A stretch of DNA of 64,000 nt, from positions 19,009,501-19,073,500 of the forward strand of contig NC_084673.1 in assembly GCF_028389875.1 (NCBI RefSeq), written 5' to 3'. The position numbers and the translations under genes are program-made. The notes beneath the pieces are model-generated. The model was not told the origin of the DNA, searched no databases, and saw nothing but the letters and a program-made list of their open reading frames with translations. This document shows, in pieces, positions 18,375-30,603 of this stretch; within the stretch, counting starts at the first letter, position 1; each line of letters opens with the position of its first letter. This stretch comes from Rhea pennata. Lineage: Eukaryota; Chordata; Aves; Rheiformes; Rheidae.

Positions 18375-18416
18375 GCTAACGGCCGCCAGGTAACGGCCGC
18401 CGGCTAACGGCCCCCG
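18375..18416. repeat. Three-copy 14-bp tandem repeat with TAACGG
   Basis: TAACGG occurs at 18377, 18391 and 18405, exactly 14 bp apart, within units of the form GGCTAACGGCCGCC. An inverted copy (CCGTTA) lies at 18315-18320. TAACGG fits the MYB recognition pattern YAACNG. The array sits at the outer edge of the RAB39B CpG island. Confidence 0.8.
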
Positions 18417-18540
18417 CGCAGGCGAGCGGCGCCGCGCGCTGCCGCGCGCCAGGCTGCTCAGCGCCTGCCCCAGCAGAGGTTTCATCGTGACCCAGTGTGA
18501 TCACTAAAAATGGTGTTAAAATGCGTGTATTAAGCCATAT

Positions 18541-18545
<5 letters not shown>

Positions 18546-18575
<30 letters not shown>
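18546..18575. repeat. A30 homopolymer
   Basis: Thirty consecutive A residues about 900 bp upstream of the RAB39B ATG, followed by T-rich sequence. No retrocopy body or target-site duplication was recognised next to it. Confidence 0.9.
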
Positions 18576-18577
<2 letters not shown>

Positions 18578-18599
18578 TCTTTTTTAATTTAGGAAAGGC

Positions 18600-21500
18600 T
18601 TTTTCTTTCTTTCTTTTTAGGAAAGCGATCTCATTGTAAGGAGGTCTTCACACATCCTGCCAATGAAACACACAGTACATTCACAGTGACCATTACATCC
18701 ACTGGAGCCTCAGAAATGGGCATTTATATAGGTACAAGCTAGTTAGCCAGCTTGTAAATTGGAGTAGGATATCAGGCCATTTCTGGTCTCAGGGGATAAA
18801 ATGGCAGGGGATTATTTTTAATGCCTTTTGAAATACAATGTATTTTTTAAAGAAACTAAGCAGAATTGTCCCATTTTATGTACCTCAGGACAGGAAAGAA
18901 ACAATGAAGCAATTTGCACAGCAACAGAAACAGTGCAGAAATATAATATTAAACCCATAAATCCAAGTTATCAGTATATTAACCAGCGATTCATCGCCAG
19001 CAATCCTTTTTGGGGATCTGTTGCATTTTACTGTATGATTTCTGAGTATTTGATGCCCAGTACTTCAATCCCACAACAAACTGTGGTTTCTCTTAACTGT
19101 TTTTCTCTCGCTCCTCCTCCCCATACACAGTCCCTCCGTTCCCTTTCTCTCAGGGATTTGAAGCCAGCACAAGGCTTTTAAAGCATTCCTGAAAGTGGAA
19201 GTTGCTGTTGCGCTCTTAGCGCTGCTTTGGGGCGATTCCTGACAGCCAAGTGTCAGGAGAAACAGAAAGCAGGACCGCAGGCGAGATGGCCTGTGGTCAC
19301 TCTGCGCTGGCTCCCTGACAGCCTGCGAGTGAATCAGGCAGCAGTGTCTCTGGGAGGGCTCGAATGGGTGGCATGGTGCCCAGCAGATGCTTTAGCAACT
19401 CAGGGAAAAACTATGGCTTTCCTGGAGCATCAGGGACCTGCTCTCCCAGCAAATAAACACGTAGGATCCCACCACACGGGTATTATTTTCATCTTCTCTG
19501 AACACATGCATATAGATGAACACAAGCTATGTGAGTAGGCATCTGCGCTATTAATTAGCAGCGACCGAGCAGGTAGAAGAAAATGAGATCCTGGGAGAGC
19601 CTTTGTCCTGGTACAGTGTTAGCAAATGGAAACTCTGGTGTCTGAACGGAAGAGTAACCTAGATTTGCTGCTGAAGCAGGGTTGCGAGCTGGGGACAGGA
19701 GCGGGTGTGTCTGCGTGTGTGCAGACAGGTGCAACTGGAGCGCAGAGGAGAGCTACCTCGTTCCAGGGTGCTCTGAAGCCATCTGGGGCATTAGCCAGTG
19801 GCTCTCCCAAGACATTTCCTCCCATCTGCACGTTCCACCTAGCCTGCTGACAGTACCAGCAGTATGGACACTCATACAGAGGTGCATTAAACTAACTGGC
19901 CACAAAAACTACCTCGGCACAAGTGAAGGTAGGTGAGAAACAGACTGGGCTCTTGAACGTCCTGGCAGCCTCGGTGGGACACCATAAACTGGGTCAAAAC
20001 CAGCCATTGGCTTTACTGCAGCAGGCCAAGGGCAGCTCCTGTGCAGGCACTGTCTCAAACCCCACACTGACAAGCAGAAGTTGGTTCAAGGCCTTCCTAA
20101 GTGCCACCTCTGTACACCTGGGTGCTCCTCCTCTGCAAAATGAAAACCAGCCATGTACCAGCTATGACAGTGGGTCCTTCTTATTTAGAAACCTTATTTT
20201 AAGGCAAGAAAACTGGGGCAAAAAGAGAGAGGACTAGCAAACAACAGCCTCGCTTGTTAGCTTGCTGTTTCTGTAGCTATGAGAGTGGATATTTCTTATT
20301 TATTTAATACTATGTGATGAAGCTCTAAGGAGCTGCTCAGGCAGCACTTTTGCAACCCCTCTGCATTGCCACAGCTGAGAAAGAGCTGCGGGAGAGAGGG
20401 GGGGACAGGGAGTGTCTCTGAAATGCCATTTCCAAGTGCACCCATCAGGCTCTCAGCTGCCCTTCAACGCCCAGCGCAAAGAGGTGTGACACAGCCAGAG
20501 AGCCGGGACCTGTGCCCGCGCCCGAACCTGCAAAGGTGCAATGCATCAGGGAGGCATCGATTTTAACATGCTGCTGATCCAAAACAACCGAATCCACAGC
20601 TGGAAGAGTGAAGATGACCTAGCCTCAGTTGGCTTTATACCAGTGTAACTTCAGCAATAGGGATCTCTCCCAGTCACTGTCAGGCCTGCAAAATACATAG
20701 CACTTCCTGCTTTGTCTCTGGTTGATGACTTCTGGTACAGGCAATCTGAGATATCAGCTGCGTACTTGTGAGTCAACACTTTTAATTTAGGACCTGATGC
20801 ACCCTTTGAGAACTCATTACACCCGTCTAAACCCAGGTGCCCAACACACGCAGCCTTCTCACCTTGTTGCCAACTGGAGCAAGACCTGGTGCATCTCCCT
20901 GGTGGGGGTTTTACACCAAACCCCGCTTGTGCTGCAGTTCCTGACCACTGCTGCAATAAACTGCCCACAGCCAGCGCCCTGTGATGTATCACTAAAGCAG
21001 CCAGAGACCTGTCACTCACTGAAAGCAGCACAGCACGCTGTAGGCCACACATCAGCGTGAGGGGAGTGACGAGAATGGAGCTGGCTAACAACAGCAAGCA
21101 ATTTATTAGCTAGGGCCCCAAAACCATCCCTGTTAAAATAAGCATGTTCGGAGATGTGACACCCATGCACGTTACACTATTGACAGGGAAGCAACTGCAG
21201 ACAGAGTGCTAGCTGGTGCATGCTGCTGTAAAACCCAAGAACAACGGGAAGGCATTAATGTTTACTATTCAGATGATGCCCGCAGTTTGTCAGGGCGATG
21301 CAGGTAAGCATAAAGCCGTGGGCACCATGCAGCACTCAGGAGCTGACAGCCCAGCTGACAGCAGGCACTGGGATGGCAATGCAGGGCTCCTATGTGCCAA
21401 AGTGACAGCCCTACAGCCACTGACGGCAGAGGCACAGGGAAAGTGCAGACTATGGCACAGTGCCAGGAGACACTTGGGCCACTTCTGCCCCACGTTGGCT

Positions 21501-23700
21501 TTTGGCTGGGCTCCAATGTCCTTCACAGTGGTGGATTTTAGCAGCAGATTGGCAACCAAGAGCAGCCTCTGTACCTGGGAAACTTGTCTAACTGCCCGTT
21601 CCAAACTTAAACTTGTTGGCAAGATGTCTGTATTGAGCAGTGGAGTCTAGTGCATCAAGGTTGCTCCAACCGTGCTGGTTACTCTCCGGAGGTGGCATCC
21701 TGCAGAGGGGTCACTGGTCCCTCAGAGTCATACTGTATTCAGGTCAGAGGCAGTAAGGTGGACACATGCCTCAAACAGCCATGGTTGAGTGATGCTGTCT
21801 TTATATTAATGGTCATATTAATACAACAACATGTTACCTAAACATCTGTTCTAAACTAGGTGTTTAAGCTCCTTCCAGAGCCGAGTTAAACAGGGAGGTC
21901 CTGTGAGCAATTCATCCCCTCCAGCTTGATGGGCTGAACTGTCCTCTGCCACCGCTACTCTCCTTCCTTGGACTGTTGAGAAACCGGGTGACCAGCCCCG
22001 AGCAGCTGCCTGACTTCAGACAGCTTGAATTGCTCTGTCCTCTGAGCAGGAGGCTCTGCCTCCTCCTCGCTACACTCCTTCCTTAGCAGAACGGTACTGG
22101 GGAGACGGGGCTGCAAAGCTGGCCAGCAGCTTGCCGATGGGGGGACACAGGAGACACCCAGAACCATGGCCAAAAGACACATGTGACCTTTGGGGTGGAA
22201 GACAGTGCTTCAGGGCAGCGTTAGCATCTGCTCTGCAAACTGATGAGACAGGAGAGATGAAGCTGCAGTATAGTATGGTCCACATCACGCAGGGTGGACC
22301 CGCACAGCAGTAAGCCTGTCCCTGCATCCCTGGAAATGTGAGGCATGCAACAGCACCCAGCCTCGCCAGCCACCCCAGAGAGTAAGGGCCGGCAGGGTGT
22401 TTGAAGAGACCTCGCCATTCTTTGTAACACATTTCCCCATGGCAGTAATTTAAATGTCAGCTCATACAGTGGGATGGCTTAGTCCAGATGCAGCCCCTGA
22501 GTCTCACTTCAGATTATCATCATATCAAAAAGGTCATGGGTTGGCTGGCCGAAAAAGTGGGTCTCCTGTCAAAAGATCACCATGTCTGCCCAAGTCAGCT
22601 TGAGTCTGAGAACAAATATTTCCTCCACTAGGAATATTATGTCCCTGAAGCTGTTCACATCTTCCCAGGAAGAGGAACAGGATCTGCTTAGAGCAAACAG
22701 CAGCCATTACAATCAGGATAAATTAGTAATGGTGAGTGGGAGAGAGAGGAGGAAAGCAAAAGATTATTGTGAGTTCTCTTCCTACAGAGTGGGTGTCAGA
22801 GCTACCTACATTTCTTCCCCCTCCCAAGACCAGCACTCAGACTGCTCGATCATAGTGCAAGAGCTACTTGTGATTGTTAGCAGCAAGCAGGACGGCATTA
22901 CGGCTTGCTGCACACCTGCCGTCCAATGTCTGTCCTACTGGTAGCACTCCAAGTTAGGGCAGCACAGACAGGTCTCTACAGTGAGACAAGGCAGAATGTG
23001 CGTGTGTTTGCTCTGTTCTACGCCTGTAAACACAAGCCTTTTCATCACAAGCTGCCTGTTGAGGACTAATTGTGGAGGGCTTTTTGGTTTTGCAGGGACC
23101 TGGAATCTGTGGCTTTGTGTTGCTGTGCATTTTCCATTTTGTAAACTAAAGGATGCCAAGTAAGTCTCTAAATACTGACTGCAGTCCTGCAAAAAAATTC
23201 TGAAAACAGACCAGCAGAAATGTCCTCATACCCAGGTCTCCCTTCCCTCTAAAATGACCTGCTAAAGCAGGGCCCGTCTAGCTAATTCCGGCACAGAGCA
23301 GAGGCTGGATTGCCACAGCCCAGACACAAGCCCTGCCATGACACTGGCTACAGCACTCTAAAAAAGAAGCATCTGCCTACTTAACACCAATTCCTGGTTG
23401 CAGCCCACAGAGAAGGACGCTTGCCGCTCCCCGGGAAGGGGTTTCTGCTCCAGGCACTTTCCCGTGGGGGTGGGACAGCTGGCAGGATGCTCCGGAGCTG
23501 GCAGCCACCTCCGGCAGCACCCACCTGGCAGCGGCTTGGCGAGCCGCACGGCGCTTTCACGCGAGCTCCCCGACGTCTTCCCGCGAGCTTCACGGCGAGG
23601 TGTGGAGTGGCAGCTCCTCTCGGGCGGCCCGTCCGACAGTAGCAGCAGACAACTAGGGCACCTGAGGGGTGCAAAGTAGACAGGTTAAAAAAAGGAAAAA
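18600..23700. other. Intergenic region, no gene recognised
   Basis: Between the RAB39B promoter and the probable 3' end of the SYTL2-like gene. Open frames up to 148 codons occur on both strands (for example near 20.7-21.1, 21.2-21.65 and 22.1-22.4 kb), but they overlap each other and carry no domain, start context or splice structure that I recognise. A modest GC-rich, CpG-containing patch at about 23.40-23.65 kb may be regulatory. Confidence 0.5.
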
Positions 23701-23799
23701 GGGATTAAGTGATGAAAGATGTTAAAGTACCCAACAGCCAAATAAAACCAACCAACCAATCTAGTGCTGAATAGGCACAGTCTTAGTTATCAGGAACCA

Positions 23800-26700
23800 A
23801 AGTGTGTTTATTTATTCAATTTTTCATACACTGGTTTATTTGATACATATTTTTTCAATTAATTTAACAAGCCTGCAAAAATACAGCACTTTTGATTTCA
23901 ATAAATTGTGTTATTACATGGATTTATTTAGCCAGCAGTTCTAGTACTTTTCTCCCTGAATCTCTACAGTACTTCAAATTTCTTCTCCTTCAGTCTTGGT
24001 GAAGGATAGAGCTGAGCAAATATTTAGTAATGGATAATTAATTCAGCCGCTTCTTTTCCCGTCTCCTCTGAGACACTCACTGGATGTTGTTCAAGAGTCA
24101 GCAAACCTTTCACTTCTCATGTTTCTAAACTATTTTTGATGGTTTCCAATACTTGTAATGTGAACAATTCTGAATAGGTACAGACCACGAATTACACTGG
24201 TCTGACTAGGCAGAAATACCTTCTATAGTCTTGCTTTCTCTCCTTCCCTTACTTGTAAAGCGCTCAGGAAAAAGATACATAAATAAAGCATAAACTCAAA
24301 GAAAGCCCACTCACTCTGAAATGTGAACACCCATGGAAAGTAGTTGTCCAGCTCCACTTTAGATACCAAAGCTTGCTTTTATTTCAAAAGGATGCTGCTG
24401 GGGGGCCCCAGCCCATAACCTCAGGCCTCGGGGCCGCATTGGTGCCAGCATGGGATCGCGGCCCGGGAGCTGCCCGCTGGCACTGGGGCTGTGCACGGCT
24501 CCCACGGCCTTCGCTGGCTGCACCGCGCTCGTATTCAGGCACTCTTGAACACAATATAAAGTCCTTTCTTCTTGCAAAACTTTACTTACACAATTCCACA
24601 ATGAATTGGTAAACACGGAAAACTCTTGAACTGTTGTTTTTTTTAATTAAGCCCCGTCGATGTGACCATAGGCATCTGCCTAGAGACCTGAGCACTTTCT
24701 CTCTTACATGCAAAATTCACAGATGACGAATGTCAGCACCACAAGCCACACACTCAGGCCGTGTGCCTGCTGTCCACCAGCGCCTCTCGTCCTCCTTACA
24801 ACATTGACAGTAAAGTGCCTTCCATTCCTTGCTGATACAGAGCTTTCTACGTACTAAGTGAAACAGATACGGCATTGCGACTTTTATCACCTCAAATATA
24901 ACTCTGTTACAATTGTGAATGTGGTTTGGCAGTGTAATCTTTTACTCTGATAAACTATCAAATACCAAAGAAAGCTTCTTAAGTTAATCAGGGCTTAATT
25001 TAAATAAACAAGTCAGCAAAAGATTAACAAAAATCTTCAGTGGAATCTGAATGCATACTCTGTTCATGAAGTCTCAAGCCAAATTTACCCAAGCAACTAC
25101 TCTGGGATGAAAGTGGCCTGCTGACATCCTTTTCCTCCCTTTATTTGCACCACTAACTGAAGAAGATGTTAACTTTCTGGAACACCAACACAAACGTTTC
25201 CAGCTCCACTGATGGAAACAGTAGCTTTGGCAAAATCACCGCAACCATGTGTGCTAAAGCTGCGTGTGAGAAGGAGGAGCAGGCAGGTAACTCCGTTTTT
25301 GCCATGCAGAGAAATCAATCGAATCCTCCCAAGATGAGACCCAACTGGCCCTGCAGAGAGAACCCAGGCACCACCGTCCACGGCCAAAATCCCCCCGGCA
25401 CAGGAAAAGCCCTGCGGGACTGGGAAGTGCTTGGTGTGACAGCAGCCACCCTGCAGGTAAGTAACTTGGTTACAGCAAGCCACCCGCTCTGATGAGCAGG
25501 GCTCCTCATAGTTAAATTATTCATACGCACAAATACTCACGTGCTCAGCACCTAAATAGGTAAAGCTAATCATATAAAAACTCTCACCTTAGGCCCAATA
25601 TTGCTAGTTTATCCCACAGGGGTAATAAATGACCAAACCTTGGCGACTGAAACAGGCCAGGTTGGAGCAATACAAAGCATCTTTGGGTAGACATGCTATA
25701 TATACACTTCATGTCCTTTATTAATTTAGTCATTATTTAATTCTGCTGTTCTAAGGACTCTCTCTTAGTGCTTTCAGTACTAGAACTAGTACATATTCAA
25801 GTATAATCTTTTTTCCCCATCACAAAAATATCTTCTTTATTTCTTCCCCACAAGAGCTGTTGATTATCTTCCAAACATCTTCATTTTGCAGAAAAAGTCT
25901 TCTTAGATTTAGCATACATGTTTTCATTCATTTGTTTTACAACCATCTTTGCTAAGCTAAAAATTTATGCCGCATTTGGGTTAAAAATAAAATCAATACA
26001 TTAAAGAATATCAAAATATTCACAGAGCCAAAATCTAAGGTAAGATAGCTATAAAAATTTCTCCGCAATATTTCACTTACCTTTGGGCAAAAAATGGTTC
26101 ATTTTGACATGACAACATCTAACACCTCTCTTGCTTGCTTTTTTGTTACTCAGACCATGCTAAAGATAGGTATAAGGAGACCAGCTAATGACTAAGAAAA
26201 AACATTCTATTTAATCACAATATGTACATTTAAAGAAGAAATTACTGAGCTGCATTTCAAAATGCATTCATAATACCACTCTGTCACTGCTAATGTGCCA
26301 GATGCAAAATTCTTACAAGCACTGCCCAAAAGATAATTCCAACTGACCAGCATCGGGCAAAAGGAAGACCGGAGGGGCAATGAGATCCATGGACAGCAGG
26401 AGACTCTCCCCAGTCCCTGTAGCTCTGTCAGCTCCACTCTGCATGAGTTCACTCTCTGCTCACCTCTGCCATGATCTCCTGGGTTCCCACGCAGTTTAGA
26501 CCTTCCTTTCCTGATCCGTTGCGCCAGGCTAACACGACATGGTTTCCTACATCATTATTTCATAGTGAAATGTTTTGCATACAAGGCATTTCAGAGGTGC
26601 TGTTTGGCACATCAGTAATGTAACCATACTTTACATTTGGGCAAGCACGTTAGGTTATATTGCACTGAAACTGTCCTTTAATTGAAAAACTTGCCTGAAG

Positions 26701-27409
26701 TCACTGAGGAAGCCTGTGGGAAAGCTAGGAAAACAGCCCCTGGCTGCAAAATCCCACTAGCTGCAGGACCATCACTTTTCTCTTTCATATTAGAGCAGAA
26801 AGGAATTAATACATTGAATTTCTCATTGTTATCCTCCTCAGGTTGCTTCATTTTCTGCTTCAAACAGTCCTCTTTCTTTAAACTCACCTCGGATCTCAAT
26901 TTTCCTCACGTGACAGAAGCTTTATCACCAGCGACAAATGGACAGACAGTGCTGGCTGATGACTTGGAGCAATCCTACATCAAGTACAAAGTGTACCACT
27001 TGCAGGGGAGTATGAATAATACCATGCTGTAGCTTTAGTACAATTACATCTCTGCACAGGAAAAAAAATTACACCAGAAACAGTTAAAAAAAAAAAAAAA
27101 AAAAAGATATCTGTACCTCCTCTTTCCTGCCAGTGTTCCCAGAGTTTTATGGAATTCAAAGATACTGACTATAAACGATTAAATAAAAAGGCAAATGAAG
27201 TTCCTTCTTCTTTATAATCAAGCATAGCATAAGTCTAGCATCTTCTAGGTCCTCTGTTGACAAATCAGTACTTAACATCTCCAAAGTGCTGTCCATCAGT
27301 TGCCTAATTAACCTGGCACTTGTCTGGCCCACAGATGATCTCCATCACCTCTGTTCAAGAAGTTAATCCTAACAAACACATTCAGCCTTTCTGCAGCACA
27401 GATGGGGGG
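23800..27409 (-). other. SYTL2-like: Probable 3' UTR and flank of the SYTL2-like gene
   Basis: Downstream of the minus-strand TAA at 27412-27410. Minus-strand AATAAA hexamers (plus TTTATT) occur at 25836-25841 (the first one seen past the stop), 25717-25722, 25140-25145, 24378-24383, and clustered at 23807-23816, 23835-23840 and 23923-23928. The real 3' end could be any of these, so the UTR is 1.6-3.6 kb. An A20 run lies at 27086-27105. No coding exon was recognised. Confidence 0.4.
25836..25841 (-). terminator. SYTL2-like: Nearest candidate polyadenylation signal of the SYTL2-like gene
   Basis: Minus-strand AATAAA, the first canonical hexamer I found after the stop codon, about 1.57 kb downstream. 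Clustered alternatives lie further on, at 23.8-23.9 kb. Confidence 0.3.
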
Positions 27410-30400
27410 TTATTTCATTTTTTTCCTCCCCGCCAATGAGCGCAGTGGCAGCAATCCATCGATCCATTCATTGGCAGCAGACATCATCTCGTGCCAAAAG
27501 GCCACCTCCTCTTGCGTGGAGTCCATCCAGTCCACAGAGATGCCATAGCTCAAACCTTAGGAAGAATAAGAAGACGGTAACATTAGGAACAGCCCACAGA
27601 GTTTTTACTCCACACAAAAATACTCAATGGGATGTAAGTGCTGCAGGTAGGGTCTTAGCCTAAAAGGTGCTGAGTGCTGCTTGGCAAGGTGCACCCTCAA
27701 CACCTCTTGTTCCTCTGCTAAGGACCTCCACTTTACACCAGAGTTCAGAATGAAGTCAATGTAAAAGACCCAAATCACAAGAACTTTAAATGTGATCTGC
27801 CATGGAAAATAATATTGGGCTCAAGCTCTTCCTTGCTTCTTTCAGAGTGGTAAAGAGGGTCTAAAAGGCTTGCTTTCCCCCTTAAGAAATCTTGTTGTGG
27901 ACAGGAAGGGGTATACATCAAAATTATCTTGCTCTACATTTCATTTACTTAGGAATCAAACATATGATATTGTAAAAGTGTGTACATTTAATTCCAAGTT
28001 GATTATTCAACCAAATTTTCACATGCCTATTACTTGTCAACTACAGATCTAAATTTGATTCATAGCTAATCTTGGGGTTAGTATTTTCATATCTTGTCCA
28101 TAAGCTTATTCCTGTTGCCACTTCACACTGGACAGTTTACAACACTTCTGGTGACATGATAAAGACTGAAAACGGAGAACATAAAAGTAAATCTAATAAA
28201 CCTAAGTGCACCTGCAAGGCAGACCTTCCAGCTGCTACAGGCCTTTCCCAAATACCCTCAAGGGACAATTTTCTTTTATCACAACCCCCTGGGATCTTCT
28301 GTCTGTCTTTCGTCTCTCAGGGAGTCCTCTTGCTTAATAATAAATACACCCAGTTTAGAATTTTTTAGACATCCCACTTACTTACAAAAAAATACAAAGT
28401 TGAACATGCAATCTGTAAAAGCCTTGATATGGGGTACACTGAAAGCGACGATAGGACATTCAGAAAGGGATAAACCTCCACGACTTACAGCTGGGCAATG
28501 AAATACAGTCCCATCTGCTCTTTACAACTGAGATTTAAAAATATTGGACGTTTTCCTATCTTCAAAAGTGAGTAATCTCACTAAGTGAAACTCTTCAAGC
28601 TAAGCACAAGTCTAAGTCCTCCTCTGAACTAGAACCTCACGCCATTAACTCCTAGAGACAGAGACCATCTCCCAGTGAAGCAAAGGACACCTCAGCCACA
28701 GTCTTTCAGCACTGTATCATCTGAACCAAAAAATACACATTTTTTCCAATTTGTGCTTTACTTCCAGTTGCTGTAGTTTCAGTGCTGGCTCTCTACCAGA
28801 ACAAATAGTGTATCTAGCCCTGGTTCTCAAACAGCAGTTACTCCTGCTACTGAAGTATTTTAAGGGAGGAGGCGACATGAACAGAGTCACCAGGTGGTGC
28901 TGTCCCACGTGGTATTCAAGTTTCTATATTTTCATCTTCCTCTGTGAACACTCTTCACTCAGAGAAACAGAAATATATTAATGAGTAACATAGCCTCCTT
29001 GGGAAGGATAAGAGAAGTAAAGCTCTCTGCTATCTTCTGGAGCCAAGGCTTGAGTTCTTGAGTTTTGCCAGACTAGGGAGTTGATGTCGGCAGAAATTGC
29101 TGGAACAGCTGCCATCACAGTACTGGCGTCTGCTCCATCCCAGACCAACATGCGTGGTTGAAGTAGCAAGATCCACACTAATTACTGAGACTCCCCATGC
29201 ATTGCAGATGCTCTGCAACTTATCATTATATCATGTGACTCAGCAATATAGTAAAAGTGCTCATTTAAATGTAAAGAAAATTGCTTACCTGTCCCAAGGC
29301 CCAGCCTGATTCCTCCAAGGAAATGGTTGGTTAGTTTTTCATGATCCCACACAGTCAGTTCAACGCAAGCATCCTTTAGATCCTCTGTGTGAAAACCATC
29401 ATACACAATAGTATGATTGAAAACAGGGTTTGTGTCTCTTTTTATAACTCGGGTCTTCTGGTAACTCTTCTTACTTGTGTCTGGAAGCACATAGCTTTGA
29501 GAGGAGAAAAAAATACAGCATGTAGTACAGAATATCACTGAGGTTTCAGTTGCTCCTACAAAATTCTATACATGGGTCTAAACACACCTTAATTGTGAAA
29601 TAAGGAGGAATTGGGTCTCAAAGTATAAGAAGTCTCTATAGATTTAATGGGAAATGTTGATAATTCCTGGACCAAATCCTTTTTGCAAAGAAAATCCAGT
29701 TTTTAAGCAAGTACTTTCAGAAAGGAGGGTACAAACTTTAAAATTCCCTGCTTTCAGCAAAGCTTTTGGTAGGTTGACACTTTAAATAAAGAGATGGACA
29801 TTACTTTCAGATATTTCTGTTTTCATAGTTTTTCATCATTTAAGTGCCAAAGAATGCATTTCAAAATATTTATTCTTACTCAACAAACTTTTATTCAGGA
29901 GAATTCCATAAGGGTTTGAAATATATGGAAAACATGGTGAGCACTTCAAATGTCTCAAAAATCTTGAAATTCCTTTAAATTATTTTTAATTTTCTGGAAT
30001 ATTTGCAGCACCTTCTCCCATGTAACAGGCAGACCTTATCTCCCAGGCTGCAGAAAACATCCACACACTGAAAGCTGGAGAAGACCACAGCTGGCTCCAA
30101 GTGCCTATATGTCAGTCCTAGTGAGTCCCTAACACATTCTCAAACTTTGCACACAAGTTCGTATCACAGTAAAACTCCCAACTTCACATGAACGCACTGA
30201 GCTGAGGCACAGCACCCACACATTTCTTCCAGTAAGACATTATTGAGGTAAAATCACTTAGTGAGTCACAGATATTGGTTGACTGAGAACTTTATCACAG
30301 CAAGGATTTTTCTAATTTGGTCCCAAGCAAATAACAAGGGCAATTCTTCATCCCTACAGAACACGAGGTAACACATACGCTTTATAGGATGGAAGCACTG

Positions 30401-30603
30401 TTAAGTGAGCTGGAGAAAAGAGAAGAAAAAAAAACACTGCTTTGTACGTTCAACCCCTCTCTGGAGACAAAGACCCAACATCAAAGCATGTTCATGCACT
30501 TACCATTTCACAAAGGAATCAACTCCAGAAGGACGCAACTGCAGCAGGTCCTTGACATCTTTGACCCAAATGTGAACTTCACCAGAGGGGGGATTCTTGG
30601 GAC
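27410..30603 (-). CDS. SYTL2-like: SYTL2-like exons 14-16: C2B domain and C-terminus
   Basis: Exons 30603-30504 ([20 protein letters not shown]), 29494-29289 ([52 protein letters not shown]) and 27555-27410 ([20 protein letters not shown] ... LLPLRS, ending GRKKMK). VDWMDS and the preceding GLGTG are Slp C2B signatures. Calcium-ligand positions are mostly replaced, as in other Slp C2B domains. The stop is TAA at 27412-27410. Confidence 0.94.

Noticed and set aside
20651-22432. Several 110-148 codon frames on both strands
   Set aside because: Mutually overlapping, Cys/Ser/Pro-rich composition typical of translated noncoding DNA, no splice structure or recognisable domain.
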